Position numbers and translations under genes: made by a program. Source: Solilutibacter tolerans (lineage in GTDB: Bacteria > Pseudomonadota > Gammaproteobacteria > Xanthomonadales > Xanthomonadaceae). From it: a DNA stretch of 64,000 nt. The stretch is taken from NCBI RefSeq assembly GCF_900155935.1, contig NZ_FTLW01000002.1, forward strand, positions 310,001-374,000. The letters run 5' to 3'. This document shows, one piece after another, positions 63,771-64,000 of this stretch; within the stretch, counting starts at the first letter, position 1; every line of letters starts with the position of its first letter. The notes beneath the pieces were generated by a model. That model ran no database searches, was not told the origin of the DNA, and worked only from the letters and a program-made list of their open reading frames with translations.

Positions 63771-64000
63771 GGAGGGCAGGCCTCGGATGCGTGGCGTTTG
63801 CGGTGTGCGTGATGCTGTTGACTATATCGAACGTACAAGCCAGCGAAGGCAAGGCTGAGGTCTGGACCAACGTGCTCGCACCCATCGCGGGTTCGCCGGC
63901 CGGCAAGCGGATCCCGGTCACGGTCCACTTCCGTGACGATCAATTCGCCTTGACATTCACCGGTGTCGATGCGCGTGAGTATCGCTTGTTACAAGTCGTT
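63767..64000 (+). CDS. Tad-locus exported protein, cut by window end
   Basis: An open frame from an ATG in the stop of the TadE-like gene continues to the window edge without a stop (78 residues seen). The N-terminus RRAGLGCVAFAVCVMLLTIS is a signal peptide ending near NVQAS, followed by AEVWTNVLAPIAGSPAGKRI and a beta-rich start. Function not recognised. It continues the operon rightward. Confidence 0.7.
   Translation, partial: MRRAGLGCVAFAVCVMLLTISNVQASEGKAEVWTNVLAPIAGSPAGKRIPVTVHFRDDQFALTFTGVDAREYRLLQVV

Overview
The window is a chromosomal segment of a gammaproteobacterium of the Xanthomonadales (Lysobacteraceae) type, and it contains the replication origin. The main evidence is the block gyrB-recF-dnaN-dnaA / rpmH-rnpA-yidC-mnmE, followed further left by tonB-exbB-exbD1-exbD2 converging on pdxJ, which is the arrangement known from Xanthomonas. 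Almost all genes left of about 28.4 kb and inside the origin block run leftward and those to the right mostly rightward, as expected for genes co-oriented with replication from an origin in the dnaA-dnaN gap (two exact DnaA boxes). Three parS-type 16-mers lie in and beside recF. No tRNA, rRNA, insertion sequence, prophage or CRISPR array was seen.

Region by region. 1-702: 3' part of class I fructose-1,6-bisphosphatase. 0.73-10.5 kb: a surface-fibre module, with two tandem sigma54-type activators (the first has lost the GAFTGA loop), then a six-gene leftward operon that is colinear with Pseudomonas fapABCDEF (secreted small protein, two repeat-bearing amyloid-like subunits, C39 protease, FapE-like protein, coiled-coil outer-membrane barrel), and a soluble orphan histidine kinase. 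A sigma54-like -24/-12 element precedes the operon and a perfect CRP/Clp-type site precedes the first activator. 10.6-21.9 kb: SLC13 permease with RCK_C domains, radical SAM protein, cardiolipin synthase, pdxJ, TonB/ExbBD, a TPR protein, an M48 lipoprotein protease and a CPBP protease. 22-32.3 kb: origin block.

32.4-42.2 kb: complete cbb3 oxidase module (ccoNOQP, small membrane protein, ccoG, fixH, ccoI, ccoS, TauE/SafE-like protein) with an FNR/ANR box in front of ccoN, ending in an FNR-type regulator gene that has the iron-sulfur cysteines. 42.3-43.4 kb: a lipoprotein with a TonB C-terminal domain. 43.4-48.05 kb: a leftward six-gene cluster (small membrane protein, larger membrane protein, 64-aa XRE regulator, lipoprotein aminopeptidase-like hydrolase, NatAB-type ABC exporter) controlled from a promoter overlapped by two perfect 7-4-7 palindromes. 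48.05-52.3 kb: ferredoxin-NADP reductase, an ABC-2 exporter, a small lipoprotein and an OmpA-type lipoprotein.

52.3-64 kb: a Tad (tight adherence) pilus locus, all rightward and tightly overlapping: Flp pilin, TadG-like and TadE-like proteins, two unknown secreted proteins, a second pilin-like peptide, CpaB, secretin, TadA with an N-terminal FHA domain, TadB, TadC, a DUF192 protein, another TadE-like protein and a gene cut by the window end. It is preceded by a good sigma54-like element and a 10-bp-arm palindrome. The two surface-fibre loci (Fap-like and Tad) therefore share a probable sigma54 logic, and both place a GNRA-capped hairpin straight after a structural subunit gene.
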